Of a stretch of 64,000 nucleotides of DNA, positions 7,955 through 15,827 are shown in pieces. The stretch comes from Actinophytocola algeriensis. GTDB lineage: Bacteria > Actinomycetota > Actinomycetes > Mycobacteriales > Pseudonocardiaceae. The position numbers and the translations under genes are program-made. The stretch is from the NCBI RefSeq assembly GCF_014203735.1, contig NZ_JACHJQ010000003.1, positions 233,326 to 297,325 of the forward strand, in the 5' to 3' direction. Within the stretch, counting starts at the first letter, position 1; the number at the start of each line of letters is the position of its first letter. A model generated the notes under the pieces. It made no database searches and was not told where the DNA came from. It saw only the letters and a list, made by a program, of their open reading frames with translations.

Positions 7955-7982
7955 TTATCCACAGGGCGGCGAGTTATCCACA
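7955..7982 (-). promoter_or_regulatory. Direct pair of DnaA boxes, 19-bp period
   Basis: Two exact TTATCCACA boxes at 7955-7963 and 7974-7982. They match the classical DnaA box TTATNCACA perfectly and sit between outward-facing promoter-like arms. Confidence 0.7.
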
Positions 7983-8021
7983 GCTCACCGTCGAAGACCG
8001 CGTAACGTCGGCCCCCACTGG

Positions 8022-8082
8022 TAGACTGGCACGGCGGGACGCCCCCGGGACAGGGTGGGGGTTGGGTAACGCGCGCGCGAGC
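8022..8082 (+). repeat. Type-1 arm: TAGACT, G-quadruplex tract, CG run
   Basis: TAGACTGGCACGGCGGGACG is followed by CCCCC and the tract GGG-ACA-GGG-T-GGGGG-TT-GGG (8047-8066), which fits a four-tract G-quadruplex motif. An alternating CG stretch follows. The same block recurs at about 27.2, 31.6, 44.2 and 46.8 kb, and in a diverged form at 44.04 kb. Confidence 0.75.
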
Positions 8083-8114
8083 TTGTTTGCCCGCGCCGGC
8101 TTCTGACGTGTTCG

Positions 8115-8924
8115 TTACCTCGCGAACAGCAGCAGCACCGGGTCGCCTGGCTGGCCGCCGAAGTCGTTGGCCGCGGAGCCGCCGTTCACCGCCAGCGCGA
8201 CGCGGCCGCCCGAGTCGACGTACACGATCAGCCCCTCGTGAATGGCGTCCGCGAACGTGCGGCCCACGGTCGCCTTCACGGACCGGCCGTTGAGGTGCGC
8301 GTGTGCGGTGGTGCCCGCCGTGGCGCCGCTCGCGTCCAGGTCGGCGCCGGTGGCGGCGAGCTGGATGTTGCCGAAGGTGTCGACGTACCGGATCTCGGTG
8401 GTCAGCTTCCCTGGCTCCACGGTCGTTTCCGGTTCCGGCAGCCGCACCAGGTCGGCCGTGTCGACGGCGGGTCCGAAGCTCTCGGGCGCCACCCCGGCGG
8501 CGAGGTGCGCGGCAGCCGGCGCGAACACGTCCCGGCCGTGGAAGGTCGCCGACACCGTCGACAGCCGGTAGGCCGGGTTGACCAGTTCATACGCGGCCCG
8601 CACCCCGCCGAGCAGTTCGGCGGCAGGCACGAGCAGTCCGTTGTCCGGCCCGACGAGCGCACCTTCCGCCGCGACCACGACGACACCGCGCCGGTCGGTC
8701 CCCACCCCGGGGTCGACCACCGCGAAGTGCACGGCAGGCGGCAGGTACGACACGGCCTGGGCGAGGATCGCGGCGCCACGCCGCACGTCCTGCGGCGGCA
8801 CGGTGTGGCTGATGTGGATGACCCGCGGCCGGGGCGCGATCCGCGCGACCACCCCCTCGCAGACCCCGACGAATCCGTCATCGATGCCGTAGTCGGTCGT
8901 GAACGAGATCCAGTCGTAGCTCAT
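8115..8924 (-). CDS. S-adenosyl-L-methionine hydrolase (hydroxide-adenosyltransferase, DUF62 family)
   Basis: The protein has 269 residues from the ATG at 8924 (MSYDWISFTTDYGIDDG). An in-frame upstream start at 8999 would add 25 residues unlike the family. Members of this fold (fluorinase, chlorinase and the widespread hydroxide-adenosyltransferases) cleave SAM. The common form gives adenosine and methionine. Seen motifs are FTTDYG, DPGVGTDRRG, GPDNGLL, FHGRDVFAPAAA and YVDTFGNIQ. I see no basis for a halogenase call. It is convergent with the MBL gene across cassette region 2 and divergent from the DUF2334 gene at 9036. Confidence 0.88.
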   Translation of the reverse strand: MSYDWISFTTDYGIDDGFVGVCEGVVARIAPRPRVIHISHTVPPQDVRRGAAILAQAVSYLPPAVHFAVVDPGVGTDRRGVVVVAAEGALVGPDNGLLVPAAELLGGVRAAYELVNPAYRLSTVSATFHGRDVFAPAAAHLAAGVAPESFGPAVDTADLVRLPEPETTVEPGKLTTEIRYVDTFGNIQLAATGADLDASGATAGTTAHAHLNGRSVKATVGRTFADAIHEGLIVYVDSGGRVALAVNGGSAANDFGGQPGDPVLLLFAR

Positions 8925-9035
8925 CGACAAACAATGGCACGCACTCGTGCGGGGCATGAATTCCGGGTGAAGCCGGTGCCCAGTTCGGCGACATGTCACC
9001 TCGGTGTCAGCCCGAAGTCATCGACTCATGGCCTC

Positions 9036-9755
9036 ATGGGGTACGTGACCGCTCAACTGATGGTTTCGCTGTCCGGGATCAACGCATGGACCCTGGAACG
9101 CAGTGCCGACCTGAGCGACGAGCTGGCGTCCCGGGGCGTGCCGCTCTCGATGCTGTTCGCGCCGAAGATCGCGGGCGCGGACCAGCCGAAAGCGGTGCTG
9201 GAATGGGTGCGCGGGCAACGAGCCGCAGGCAACGCACTGCTCCAACACGGCTACGACCACCCTGCCGACGCCAGGACCCGCACCATCCGCCGCCGAGCCG
9301 AGTTCGCGTCGCTGCCTGCGCACGAGGCCACACTGCGCCTGACAGCCGCGGCCGCCACGATGGAACGCCTGAACCTGACGACCGACGCCTTCGTGCCGCC
9401 GCGCTGGGTGGCGTCCCCTGGCACGCTGCTGGCGTTGCGGCACAAGGGTTTCACCCTGTGCGCAGACCTGATGGGCACCCGCGACCTGCGCACCGACTAT
9501 GTCCACAGAGGACGCGTGCAGGGCTTCGGCTTCGGCGAACGGACCGAACCGTGGTGGTGCTTCGCCCTGGTGATGGGCACCTCCCGAGCCGCCCGCAAAG
9601 GCCAGCTGATCCGCCTGGCGGTCGACACGACGGACCTGGCCCGCTCAGGCCCGCGCCAGGCTCTGCTGGACGCGATCGACATCGCCCTCCACCACGACGC
9701 GACCCCACTCACCTACCAGGCCCTGCTCACCCACCAACCGGCCCGAGCCGCCTAG
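9036..9755 (+). CDS. DUF2334 (polysaccharide-deacetylase-like) protein
   Basis: This is a 239-residue protein. The start at 9036 (MGYVTAQLMVSLSGIN) is uncertain, since ATG at 9060 is also possible. The stretches LVSLSGINAWTLERS, GVPLSMLFAPKI, LLQHGYDHP and FVPPRWVASPGTL resemble DUF2334. That family is a deacetylase-fold group in which QHGYDH supplies metal or substrate contacts. There is no signal peptide. The function in actinobacteria is unknown to me. The gene is followed by about 300 bp of repetitive non-coding sequence rather than by another gene in the same direction. Confidence 0.75.
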   Translation: MGYVTAQLMVSLSGINAWTLERSADLSDELASRGVPLSMLFAPKIAGADQPKAVLEWVRGQRAAGNALLQHGYDHPADARTRTIRRRAEFASLPAHEATLRLTAAAATMERLNLTTDAFVPPRWVASPGTLLALRHKGFTLCADLMGTRDLRTDYVHRGRVQGFGFGERTEPWWCFALVMGTSRAARKGQLIRLAVDTTDLARSGPRQALLDAIDIALHHDATPLTYQALLTHQPARAA

Positions 9756-10049
9756 CAACACCGGCGGCACCAAGATTCCCGGACGCTTCGTGCCCGCGTG
9801 GTGCTGGCCGGGAACCCGAAGCCCGCGAACGGCCAACCCGCGCCTCGAGAGCCGGGCGCCCGGAGCCTCCGAACGCCGAACTTCCGAAAGCCACAGCCCG
9901 GTGCAACGCCGGAACCCCGAGCCCCGAAGGCACCTCCGGAATCGGCAGCCGGAATGGCCGGAGCAGGCCGAAGTCCCATGCCCCCAGGAATCGGGCACCC
10001 GAGCGGAGCAGGAGACCCGCGAGCCCGGAGCGGGACCTTCCAAACCCAT
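9756..10049. other. Low-complexity intergenic tract
   Basis: There is no gene between the DUF2334 stop and the convergent MOSC stop. The sequence is unusually rich in short units such as CCGGAA, CCGAA, GGAACCCGAAGC and CGAACGCCGAACTTCCG. This gives long spurious open frames on both strands. It looks like degenerate short-repeat filler and has none of the cassette modules found elsewhere. Confidence 0.6.
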
Positions 10050-10859
10050 TCAGTGCACCATGATCTCGTCCCCTGCTTCGATTTCTCCCGGGGTGATCAC
10101 CGCGACCTTGATGCCGAAACTCACGCCGCCCTCCGGTTCGCGGCGGTAGTCGGCCAGGGTGCGTAGTGGTTCTGGGCCCGCGCGTTCGCCGGTTGGCTGG
10201 TCGACCATGGTGACCTGGCAGCGGACGTCCGGTTTCACCCAGCGGAGGCGGGTGGTGCCGATGCTGAACTCGCGGATGTCGTCCTCCGCGTAGGGCCGGT
10301 CCCAGCCTGAGATCACGATGTTCGGACGGAAGCGGGCCATGGGGACCGGCTCGGCGCCCTTCTCGAGGATCCGCGCGTTCAGGTCGTCCAGGGACGACAG
10401 CGAGGTGAGGTGCAGGGGCGTCGAGTCGGTGAAGGTGATGTGGCCGTGCCACTCGTCCACTGCCCGGTGGTGGTCCGGGGGCACGCGGACCAGGCGCAGT
10501 GGCTCACCTACGAGGGTGCTCGCCCACTCCGCCGCCTCGTCGCCCTGGTCGACGCCTTCGCCGTCCCAGACGCCGTGCACGCTCACCGGTAAGCGCCTGC
10601 CGTCCGTCGTGACGTCGACGGCCAGTGACTGCACGTCGTCGGCGGACAGCGTCAGCTTCTCGCCGTCCGTGGCCAGGTCGGGCCTGATCACGGACAGCTT
10701 CGGGGTGCTGCGCTGGCTGCGGAACACGCCGTCCGACGCGCGGACGAACATGAACGTGCGGTCGTGCGCCACCCCGGTCGGCAGTACCCGCGCCCGCGTG
10801 AGCGGGCCGCCGGCGCAGCCTTTGACCGGGTAGAGCAGAAGATCTGAGACGGTTGCCAC
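10050..10859 (-). CDS. MOSC domain protein (mARC-like molybdenum cofactor-binding)
   Basis: This 269-residue protein has an N-terminal beta-barrel (MATVSDLLLYPVKGCAG) and a C-terminal MOSC domain. The family binds sulfurated molybdenum cofactor, as in mARC-type N-hydroxylated-compound reductases. Key residues visible are the PVKGC start, ARFRPNIVISG, and a conserved cysteine near residue 214 in KPDVRCQVTMVDQ, the usual molybdenum ligand position. The end FGIKVAVITPGEIEAGDEI is typical. It lies 76 bp downstream of purB on the same strand with no obvious terminator between, so partial readthrough is possible. Confidence 0.88.
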   Translation of the reverse strand: MATVSDLLLYPVKGCAGGPLTRARVLPTGVAHDRTFMFVRASDGVFRSQRSTPKLSVIRPDLATDGEKLTLSADDVQSLAVDVTTDGRRLPVSVHGVWDGEGVDQGDEAAEWASTLVGEPLRLVRVPPDHHRAVDEWHGHITFTDSTPLHLTSLSSLDDLNARILEKGAEPVPMARFRPNIVISGWDRPYAEDDIREFSIGTTRLRWVKPDVRCQVTMVDQPTGERAGPEPLRTLADYRREPEGGVSFGIKVAVITPGEIEAGDEIMVH

Positions 10860-10911
10860 GGGAGCGAGAGTAGTTGCGGAAAAGGCGTTCGTCAGTGCGG
10901 TTTCCCGTACG

Positions 10912-10924
10912 TTCCACTGTGGAA
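10912..10924. promoter_or_regulatory. 13-bp palindrome between purB and the MOSC gene
   Basis: TTCCAC-T-GTGGAA is a perfect palindrome in the 76-bp gap. It could be a regulator site for the MOSC gene or a small hairpin. Nothing else in the gap is distinctive. Confidence 0.35.
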
Positions 10925-10935
10925 GACCACAATGC

Positions 10936-12369
10936 TCACAGGATCGCGCCGGGAACGTACTTCGCGGCCTCTGGGAAGCGGGACACCACGTCCGACACCC
11001 GCTTCGCCACCGCGGCGACCTGTGCGCCCGCCACGCCGGTGAACGGCAGGCGGTCGGCCAGCAGCGCGTCCAGTGCCTGCCGGTCCAGCGGGATGCGGTC
11101 GTCCGCCGCCAGGCGGTCCAGCAGGTCGTTGCGCTCGATGCCCTGCTCGCGCATCGCGAGCGCCACCGCGACCGCGTGCTCCTTGATCGCCTCGTGTGCC
11201 GTCTCGCGGCCCACGCCGGCCTGCACCGACGCCATCAGGACCTTCGTCGTCGCGAGGAACGGCAGGTAGCGGTCCAGTTCGCGCGCGACCACCGCCGGGT
11301 ACGCGCCGAACGAGTCCAGCACGGTCAGGAACGTCTCGATGAGGCCGTCCAGCGCGAAGAACGCGTCCGGCAGCGCGACGCGGCGCACCACGGAACAGGA
11401 CACGTCGCCCTCGTTCCACTGGTCACCGGCCAGTTCGCCGACCATCGACGCGTAGCCGCGGAGGATCACCGCGAAGCCGTTCACGCGCTCGCTCGAGCGG
11501 GTGTTCATCTTGTGCGGCATCGCGGACGAACCCACCTGACCCGGGCGGAAGCCCTCGGTCGACAGCTCGTGGCCGACCATCAGCCGGATGGTCTTGGCCA
11601 GGCTCGACGGCGCGGCCGCCACCTGCACCAGCGCGGACACCACGTCGTAGTCCAGCGACCGCGGGTACACCTGGCCGACGCTGTCGAAGACCCGGGAGAA
11701 GCCGAGGTACTCGGCGATCTTGCGCTGCAGCGTGTCCAGCTTCGACGCGTCGCCGCCGAGGAGGTCCAGCATGTCCTGCGCGGTCCCGACCGGCCCCTGG
11801 ACGCCGCGCAGCGGGTACCGCTCGACCAGGCTGTCGAGCCGTTCGAACGCCACCAGCAGCTCGTCCGCGGCGGACGCGAACCGCTTGCCCAGGGTCGTGG
11901 CCTGCGCGGCCACGTTGTGCGAACGGCCAGCCATCACCAGCTCGCCGTGCCCGGTCGCGAGCGTCGCCAGCCGCGCGAGCACGGCGACCGTGCGGTCCCG
12001 GACGTGCTCCAGCGACCGGCGGATCTGCAGCTGTTCCACGTTCTCCGTCAGGTCGCGGGACGTCATGCCCTTGTGCACGTGCTCGTGCCCGGCGAGCGCG
12101 TTGAACTCCTCGATGCGGGCCTTGACGTCGTGCAGCGTCACCCGTTCACGGGCCGCGATCGACTCCAGGTCGACCTGGTCGATGACCCGTTCGTAGTCGG
12201 CGAGCACCCCGTCGGGGACGTCGATGCCGAGGTCGGCCTGGGCGTTGAGCACGGCGAGCCACAGCCTGCGCTCCAGCACGATCTTGTGCTCGGGGGACCA
12301 CAGCTCGGCAAGCGCCACGGAGGCGTAGCGACCGGCGAGGACGTTGGGGATACGCGGCTTGGACGTCAC
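10936..12369 (-). CDS. purB: Adenylosuccinate lyase
   Basis: PurB cleaves SAICAR to AICAR in IMP synthesis and adenylosuccinate to AMP plus fumarate. The 477-residue protein starts with GTG at 12369 (MTSKPRIPNVLAGRYAS). A longer in-frame start at 12456 would add 29 residues of unlike composition. The fumarase/aspartase-superfamily signature GSSAMPHKMN lies at about residues 280-289, and HVHKGMTSRDLTEN supplies the substrate-binding Thr-Ser. The other purine genes in the window are scattered rather than in one operon. The assignment is secure. Confidence 0.97.
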   Translation of the reverse strand: MTSKPRIPNVLAGRYASVALAELWSPEHKIVLERRLWLAVLNAQADLGIDVPDGVLADYERVIDQVDLESIAARERVTLHDVKARIEEFNALAGHEHVHKGMTSRDLTENVEQLQIRRSLEHVRDRTVAVLARLATLATGHGELVMAGRSHNVAAQATTLGKRFASAADELLVAFERLDSLVERYPLRGVQGPVGTAQDMLDLLGGDASKLDTLQRKIAEYLGFSRVFDSVGQVYPRSLDYDVVSALVQVAAAPSSLAKTIRLMVGHELSTEGFRPGQVGSSAMPHKMNTRSSERVNGFAVILRGYASMVGELAGDQWNEGDVSCSVVRRVALPDAFFALDGLIETFLTVLDSFGAYPAVVARELDRYLPFLATTKVLMASVQAGVGRETAHEAIKEHAVAVALAMREQGIERNDLLDRLAADDRIPLDRQALDALLADRLPFTGVAGAQVAAVAKRVSDVVSRFPEAAKYVPGAIL

Positions 12370-12380
12370 GTTTGGCCAGC

Positions 12381-12995
12381 TTAACGGGCTACCACGAGCA
12401 CCGGGAACGTGACGTCCACATGGCATCCGCCCGCGCGTGACAGGGTCCGGGCGCACTTCACCGCGACCAGCACCCGCTGGCCCGGTTTCAGCAGCACCGG
12501 CTCGGTCGGCCGGAACACGTACGCGTCGAGCCCGGCCAGGTCCGCGTGGAACAGCACGTCCCCGTCCCGCCTGATCTCCAGCGTGCCCCGGTCGGTCGGC
12601 ACCGCGTCGACGAGGAAGTCCGACACCGAGCGCGCGGACTCCTGTTTCCGCTGCTCAGCCACGACGTCGGAAGCGCCGGCAGGCACCGTGGCGGCGATGG
12701 TGACGTCGACGGGCGCGGAGGCGGTGGTGGGAGCGGGCGGCGGGGTCGCCGTCCGCTGACCGGCCGACGCGCCACCCACCGACACGCCACCGACCGCACT
12801 ACCGCCCGCGCCACCGATCGCGCCACCGCCGACCGCCACCGTCGCGACCACCACGACACCGAGCGCGGTGGCGATGCCGAGCCTGCGGCGGCGTCTGCGC
12901 AGCAGCCGGTCCACCAGCTCGTCGGGGTCCAGCGCGAACGGCGGCTCGTCGTCGACGGCCGCGCGGAACCGCTCCGCGAGCTGATGCTCGAGCAC
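12381..12995 (-). CDS. Membrane-anchored protein of a SigE-family module
   Basis: I do not recognise a named family. The 204-residue protein has an acidic N-terminal part with DEPPFALDPDELVDRLL, an RRRRRR stretch and one transmembrane helix around residues 40-58. A Gly/Pro/Thr-rich linker and a compact extracellular domain with two cysteines (VKCARTLSRAGGCHV) follow. The same N-terminal phrase, DEPPLHFDPDELV, occurs in the next protein upstream, so the two are related in layout. It starts 1 bp after the 12996 gene, in an operon led by the sigma factor at 14400. I infer a role as sensor or regulator partner of that sigma factor, but no ZAS anti-sigma motif is seen. Confidence 0.65.
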   Translation of the reverse strand: MLEHQLAERFRAAVDDEPPFALDPDELVDRLLRRRRRRLGIATALGVVVVATVAVGGGAIGGAGGSAVGGVSVGGASAGQRTATPPPAPTTASAPVDVTIAATVPAGASDVVAEQRKQESARSVSDFLVDAVPTDRGTLEIRRDGDVLFHADLAGLDAYVFRPTEPVLLKPGQRVLVAVKCARTLSRAGGCHVDVTFPVLVVAR

Positions 12996-13802
12996 CTACA
13001 GCTCCAGCTCTGGGTCGGTCGCGATCGCCACCAGCTGGTCGAGCGACACCGGCAGCGACTGGTGGTAGGTCGGCATGGCACCGCTGGTCATGTCGTAGTT
13101 GTAGGCGGCGACCGACACCATCGCGCCGGTGTCGCGGAAGTGGAAGACGGTCTCGATGACGCCCTGGTCGTAGTCCTCCGTCTGGTCGTAGAGCGCGCCG
13201 GCGGCCTGGTCGGGGAGCCGGTGGCAGTTCGCGACGCAGGTCTCGGCCGGTGAGCCGGTCGAGCCCGGCAGCCAGCTGGTGACCACGATCGAGTACCGCC
13301 TGCCGTCGATCGTGAAGCTGATCGCCGCGTTGATGCTGGTCTGTTCCGGGTAGTACTCGCCTTCGGCCTCGCCGCCGAACTCGCCGTGCACGAAATCCGT
13401 CGCGGAGGGCAGGGTCGCGGGCAGCGAGCCGCGTAAGTGCTCGCCCATTTCCTTGCCGCGTTGCCGCAGCTCGTCCACGGTGCGGGTGACAGGTTCCACC
13501 CCCGGCGGCGGCCACTGGTCGGGGCGCGGGGACGGCACAGCCGATGTGGACGGCGACGGGGACGGCGTGCTCGATGCCGGCCGGTCGGCGACAGGTGTGG
13601 TGCCCGAGCCGTCGCGGCCGACCATCGCGGGTACCGCGACCGCGGCCACCGCGATGGCGACCGTGGCCAGCCCGGCCGCGACGAGAGCGCGCCGCCGGAC
13701 CTGGCTGCGTGCGGTCGCGACCAGTTCGTCGGGGTCGAAGTGCAGCGGTGGCTCGTCGGCCACCGCGTCCCGTAACCCGCTGCGGACGTCCTCTTCGCTC
13801 AT
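12996..13802 (-). CDS. Membrane-anchored protein, second partner in SigE-family module
   Basis: The protein has 268 residues from ATG 13802 (MSEEDVRSGLRDAVADEPP). It has a short cytoplasmic part, one transmembrane segment at about residues 38-60 (ALVAAGLATVAIAVAAVAVP), a Ser/Pro/Thr linker and an extracellular domain with paired cysteines (ETCVANCHRLPDQ). The layout equals that of the 15060 protein, which also follows a SigE-family sigma factor, and its N terminus resembles the 12381 protein. Membrane topology and position suggest an anti-sigma-like or signal-receiving role. This is inference, because I recognise no known domain. Confidence 0.65.
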   Translation of the reverse strand: MSEEDVRSGLRDAVADEPPLHFDPDELVATARSQVRRRALVAAGLATVAIAVAAVAVPAMVGRDGSGTTPVADRPASSTPSPSPSTSAVPSPRPDQWPPPGVEPVTRTVDELRQRGKEMGEHLRGSLPATLPSATDFVHGEFGGEAEGEYYPEQTSINAAISFTIDGRRYSIVVTSWLPGSTGSPAETCVANCHRLPDQAAGALYDQTEDYDQGVIETVFHFRDTGAMVSVAAYNYDMTSGAMPTYHQSLPVSLDQLVAIATDPELEL

Positions 13803-13875
13803 GACGCCCCCTCGCAGGCTCCGGGGAGCCGCTCGCGGTCGCCCTGTGTCCGATGGTTCGCTTCGCAAGCTCCGC

Positions 13876-14400
13876 TCATGAGGCCACCCTCCCCACCAGG
13901 TGAGACACGGAGGCCCGCAGCGCGTCGAGCCCGCGAGCCGTCTGCGATTTGACCGTCCCCTCCGTGCAGCGCATGACCGCGGCCGCCTCGGCGACGGACA
14001 GTTGTTCGAAGTAGCGCAGGACCAGCACGGCGCGTTGCCGTGGCGGCAACCGCAGCAAGCCCTGGTGTACGAGGTCCTGCGCCCACAGCCGTTCCGGGCT
14101 GTCGCCGGGGCCGCGCGCGTCGTCACTCCGATCCGGCACCGCGGCCGCGGTCTGCTCGGAACGGCGCCACGGTCTGCGTTTCTCGTCGAGCCAGGTGCGC
14201 AGCAGAACAGTGCGGCCGTAGTTGGCGAGGCTCTCGTCCTTCTGCACCCGTGACCAGGACCGGTAGATCTTGATGAGAGTGTTCTGCATCAGGTCTTCCG
14301 CGAAATGCCAGTCACCGCACAGCAGGTACGCCGACCTGCGCAGCTTCCCCGCGTGTGCCACGGCGAACCTGCGAAAGCTCTCCTCGTCGGCTTGTCGCAT
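13876..14400 (-). CDS. SigE-family RNA polymerase sigma-70 factor (ECF group)
   Basis: This 174-residue ECF-type sigma factor directs RNA polymerase to a dedicated promoter set. Region 2 includes AYLLCGDWHFAEDLMQNTLIKIYRSW. Region 4 includes LPPRQRAVLVLRYFEQLSVAEAAAVMRC, then TEGTVKSQTARGLDALR, the typical SigE-family (sigma-70, SigE type) pattern. The start MRQADEESF at 14400 gives the usual length. It heads an operon with two membrane proteins. Upstream, TGCAACCTT at 14449-14441 is shared with the second SigE module, which suggests autoregulation. Confidence 0.88.
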   Translation of the reverse strand: MRQADEESFRRFAVAHAGKLRRSAYLLCGDWHFAEDLMQNTLIKIYRSWSRVQKDESLANYGRTVLLRTWLDEKRRPWRRSEQTAAAVPDRSDDARGPGDSPERLWAQDLVHQGLLRLPPRQRAVLVLRYFEQLSVAEAAAVMRCTEGTVKSQTARGLDALRASVSHLVGRVAS

Positions 14401-14417
14401 CGGACCCCCTTCGCCGG

Positions 14418-14449
14418 TTACTCACGACGCGGGGACCGTCAAGGTTGCA
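14418..14449 (-). promoter_or_regulatory. Putative ECF-type autoregulatory promoter
   Basis: On the minus strand TGCAACCTT (14449-14441) is followed after about 14 bases by CGTGAG, shortly before the sigma factor ATG at 14400. The same TGCAACCTT element precedes the other SigE-family gene at 16346. AACC is a usual -35 core for ECF sigma factors. The element overlaps the end of the TetR gene. Confidence 0.45.
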
Positions 14450-15026
14450 AGGACTCCCGGAGCATGCGGTGCGCGACCGCGCGGGGGTCCGGATCGATCT
14501 CGATCAGCGCGTTGACGACGGCGCCGTCGACCAGCGCGATCAGCTGCTCGAGCCGGCGTTCGTCGACGGGGCTGCCGGAACGGGCGAGGACCTCGGCGAG
14601 GAGACCGCGCAGCTCCGTCCCGAGGGTACGCATGAGCGGCCGCAGGTAGGGGCGGCGACCGGTCGCCACCAGGCGTTCGTACCGCAACAGCACGGACTCC
14701 GCGTCGCGGTCGCCCGCGGGCCTGCCGAGGAGCTGGTCGAGCACGAGGTCGATGACGGAGTCGAGGTCGCGGTGTTCGGCGGACAGCACGGCGAGCTGTG
14801 CGCGGCCGCGCTCCAGCTCGGTGCGGCCGTGGTGTTCGACGGCGGCGGCGATCAGCTCGTCGAGCGAGTCGAAGTAGTAGGTCGTGGACGCCAGCGGGAG
14901 GCCGGCGCGTTCGGCGACCGCCCGGTGCCGCAGCCCTTCGAAGCCGCCCTCGACCAGCAGCGCCGCCGCGGCCTCGACCAGTGCCTGGCGACGCCGCTCA
15001 CCCTTGGGAGTACTGGCGGCTGTCAT
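14439..15026 (-). CDS. TetR family transcriptional regulator
   Basis: This 195-residue repressor has an N-terminal helix-turn-helix: GERRRQALVEAAAALLVEGG, then LRHRAVAERAGLPLASTTYYF. The C-terminal ligand domain is all helical, ending LIALVDGAVVNALIEIDPDP. The TTYYFDSLDELI motif at the end of the HTH is typical of TetR. It lies between the two SigE-family modules on the same strand, 33 bp after the 15060 gene. Its 3' end overlaps the next sigma factor promoter. The ligand and targets are unknown. No clear operator was found at its own start. Confidence 0.88.
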   Translation of the reverse strand: MTAASTPKGERRRQALVEAAAALLVEGGFEGLRHRAVAERAGLPLASTTYYFDSLDELIAAAVEHHGRTELERGRAQLAVLSAEHRDLDSVIDLVLDQLLGRPAGDRDAESVLLRYERLVATGRRPYLRPLMRTLGTELRGLLAEVLARSGSPVDERRLEQLIALVDGAVVNALIEIDPDPRAVAHRMLRESLQP

Positions 15027-15059
15027 TTGCGGGGCATCGTACGACCGGGCGGGCGACGC

Positions 15060-15806
15060 TCAGTACAGCTGCCCCAGCTCGGTGGCGATCCGCTGGATGT
15101 CGGACCCGAATGGGGCAGTGCCGCCCGGGCTGACCGGCTCACTCACCACGAACACCCGGCGACCGTCGTCCGTGGGCGCCTCGGCCCGCGTTCCACCCGA
15201 GGTCTGTGTGGTCAGCATCACATCGTCCGGAATGACGATGACGCTGACGCGGCCACCGGGAAGGTCGTAGGCGGCGCCGATGGCGTCCTGGGGACAGGTC
15301 ACGGAAACCGGGATCGCGTCGGCGAAGTCGACGTTAGCGGCGGCCGGGAGCTCGCCCGCGAGGGCAGCAGCGAGCTCCCGGTCCACCTGTTCGCACCCAC
15401 GAGGGGTGCCGGCGGGCCCCGCAGGCCCGCCACTCCCGTCCGGATAGCCCCCCTGCTTGGGCGTCTCCGACGGGAAGTCCTCAGCGCCGCCACGCTCTGT
15501 CGGCGCGGCCGCGTTGTTGTCCTCGTTTGGTAACTCGTATGGAGCAGCGTTTCCGTTACCGCCTGACGCGGCACTTTCCGCATCCATCGCGTCAGTGGCC
15601 ACCCCCGGCCCTGTCCACAATGCCACGCCGAGCGCCGTCGCGCCCGCGAGGAGGGCCACACCAAAGGCGGAACCTGCGAGTACGCCATTCCGGTGACGGA
15701 CGCGCTGGCGGTCCGATTCCCGGCTGACGTCGGAGGCGGTGAAGGTCGGCGGCGGAGTCTCCGCCACCGCGTCTTTCAGCAGGTCAGCAAGCTTGTTCTC
15801 ATCCAT
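15060..15806 (-). CDS. Membrane-anchored protein of the second SigE-family module
   Basis: I recognise no named family. The 248-residue protein begins MDENKLADLLKDAVAETPPP. It has a transmembrane segment around residues 43-65 and a long low-complexity Gly/Asn/Pro/Glu linker. The extracellular domain has two cysteines (GCEQVDRELAAAL and VTCPQDAIGAAYDLPGG). It follows the sigma factor at 15828 by about 20 bp. Its plan matches the 12996 protein: a short acidic N terminus, one helix, a linker and a cysteine-bearing domain. This recurring sigma-plus-membrane-protein pairing argues for a functional partnership, probably anti-sigma-like, though no zinc-binding anti-sigma motif is visible. Confidence 0.65.
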   Translation of the reverse strand: MDENKLADLLKDAVAETPPPTFTASDVSRESDRQRVRHRNGVLAGSAFGVALLAGATALGVALWTGPGVATDAMDAESAASGGNGNAAPYELPNEDNNAAAPTERGGAEDFPSETPKQGGYPDGSGGPAGPAGTPRGCEQVDRELAAALAGELPAAANVDFADAIPVSVTCPQDAIGAAYDLPGGRVSVIVIPDDVMLTTQTSGGTRAEAPTDDGRRVFVVSEPVSPGGTAPFGSDIQRIATELGQLY

Positions 15807-15827
15807 TCCGCCACCTCCTCCGCACTC

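Larger units (their letters stand above)
7839..8082. repeat. Composite intergenic cassette region 2
   Basis: This lies between convergent genes. In order it has a palindromic DnaA pair TTGTCCACA-GG-TGTGGACAA (7839-7858) and a LexA-type palindrome (7868-7883). A leftward damage-type promoter follows (7933-7911), then direct TTATCCACA boxes (7955-7963 and 7974-7982). A rightward TAGACT (8022-8027) follows 39 bp after the boxes. It leads into a G-rich tract (8047-8066) and an alternating CG run (about 8070-8079). No gene is present. Transcription rightward would enter the SAM hydrolase gene antisense. Confidence 0.8.

Noticed and set aside
8115-8924. Fluorinase or chlorinase for the DUF62 gene
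   Set aside because: No halogenation cluster is nearby and most actinobacterial members hydrolyse SAM. The motifs seen do not favour a halide enzyme.
11176-12384. Long plus-strand frame opposite purB, and similar frames opposite other genes
   Set aside because: These are third-position shadows in GC-rich DNA: arginine, histidine and alanine-rich, with no motifs or start signals.
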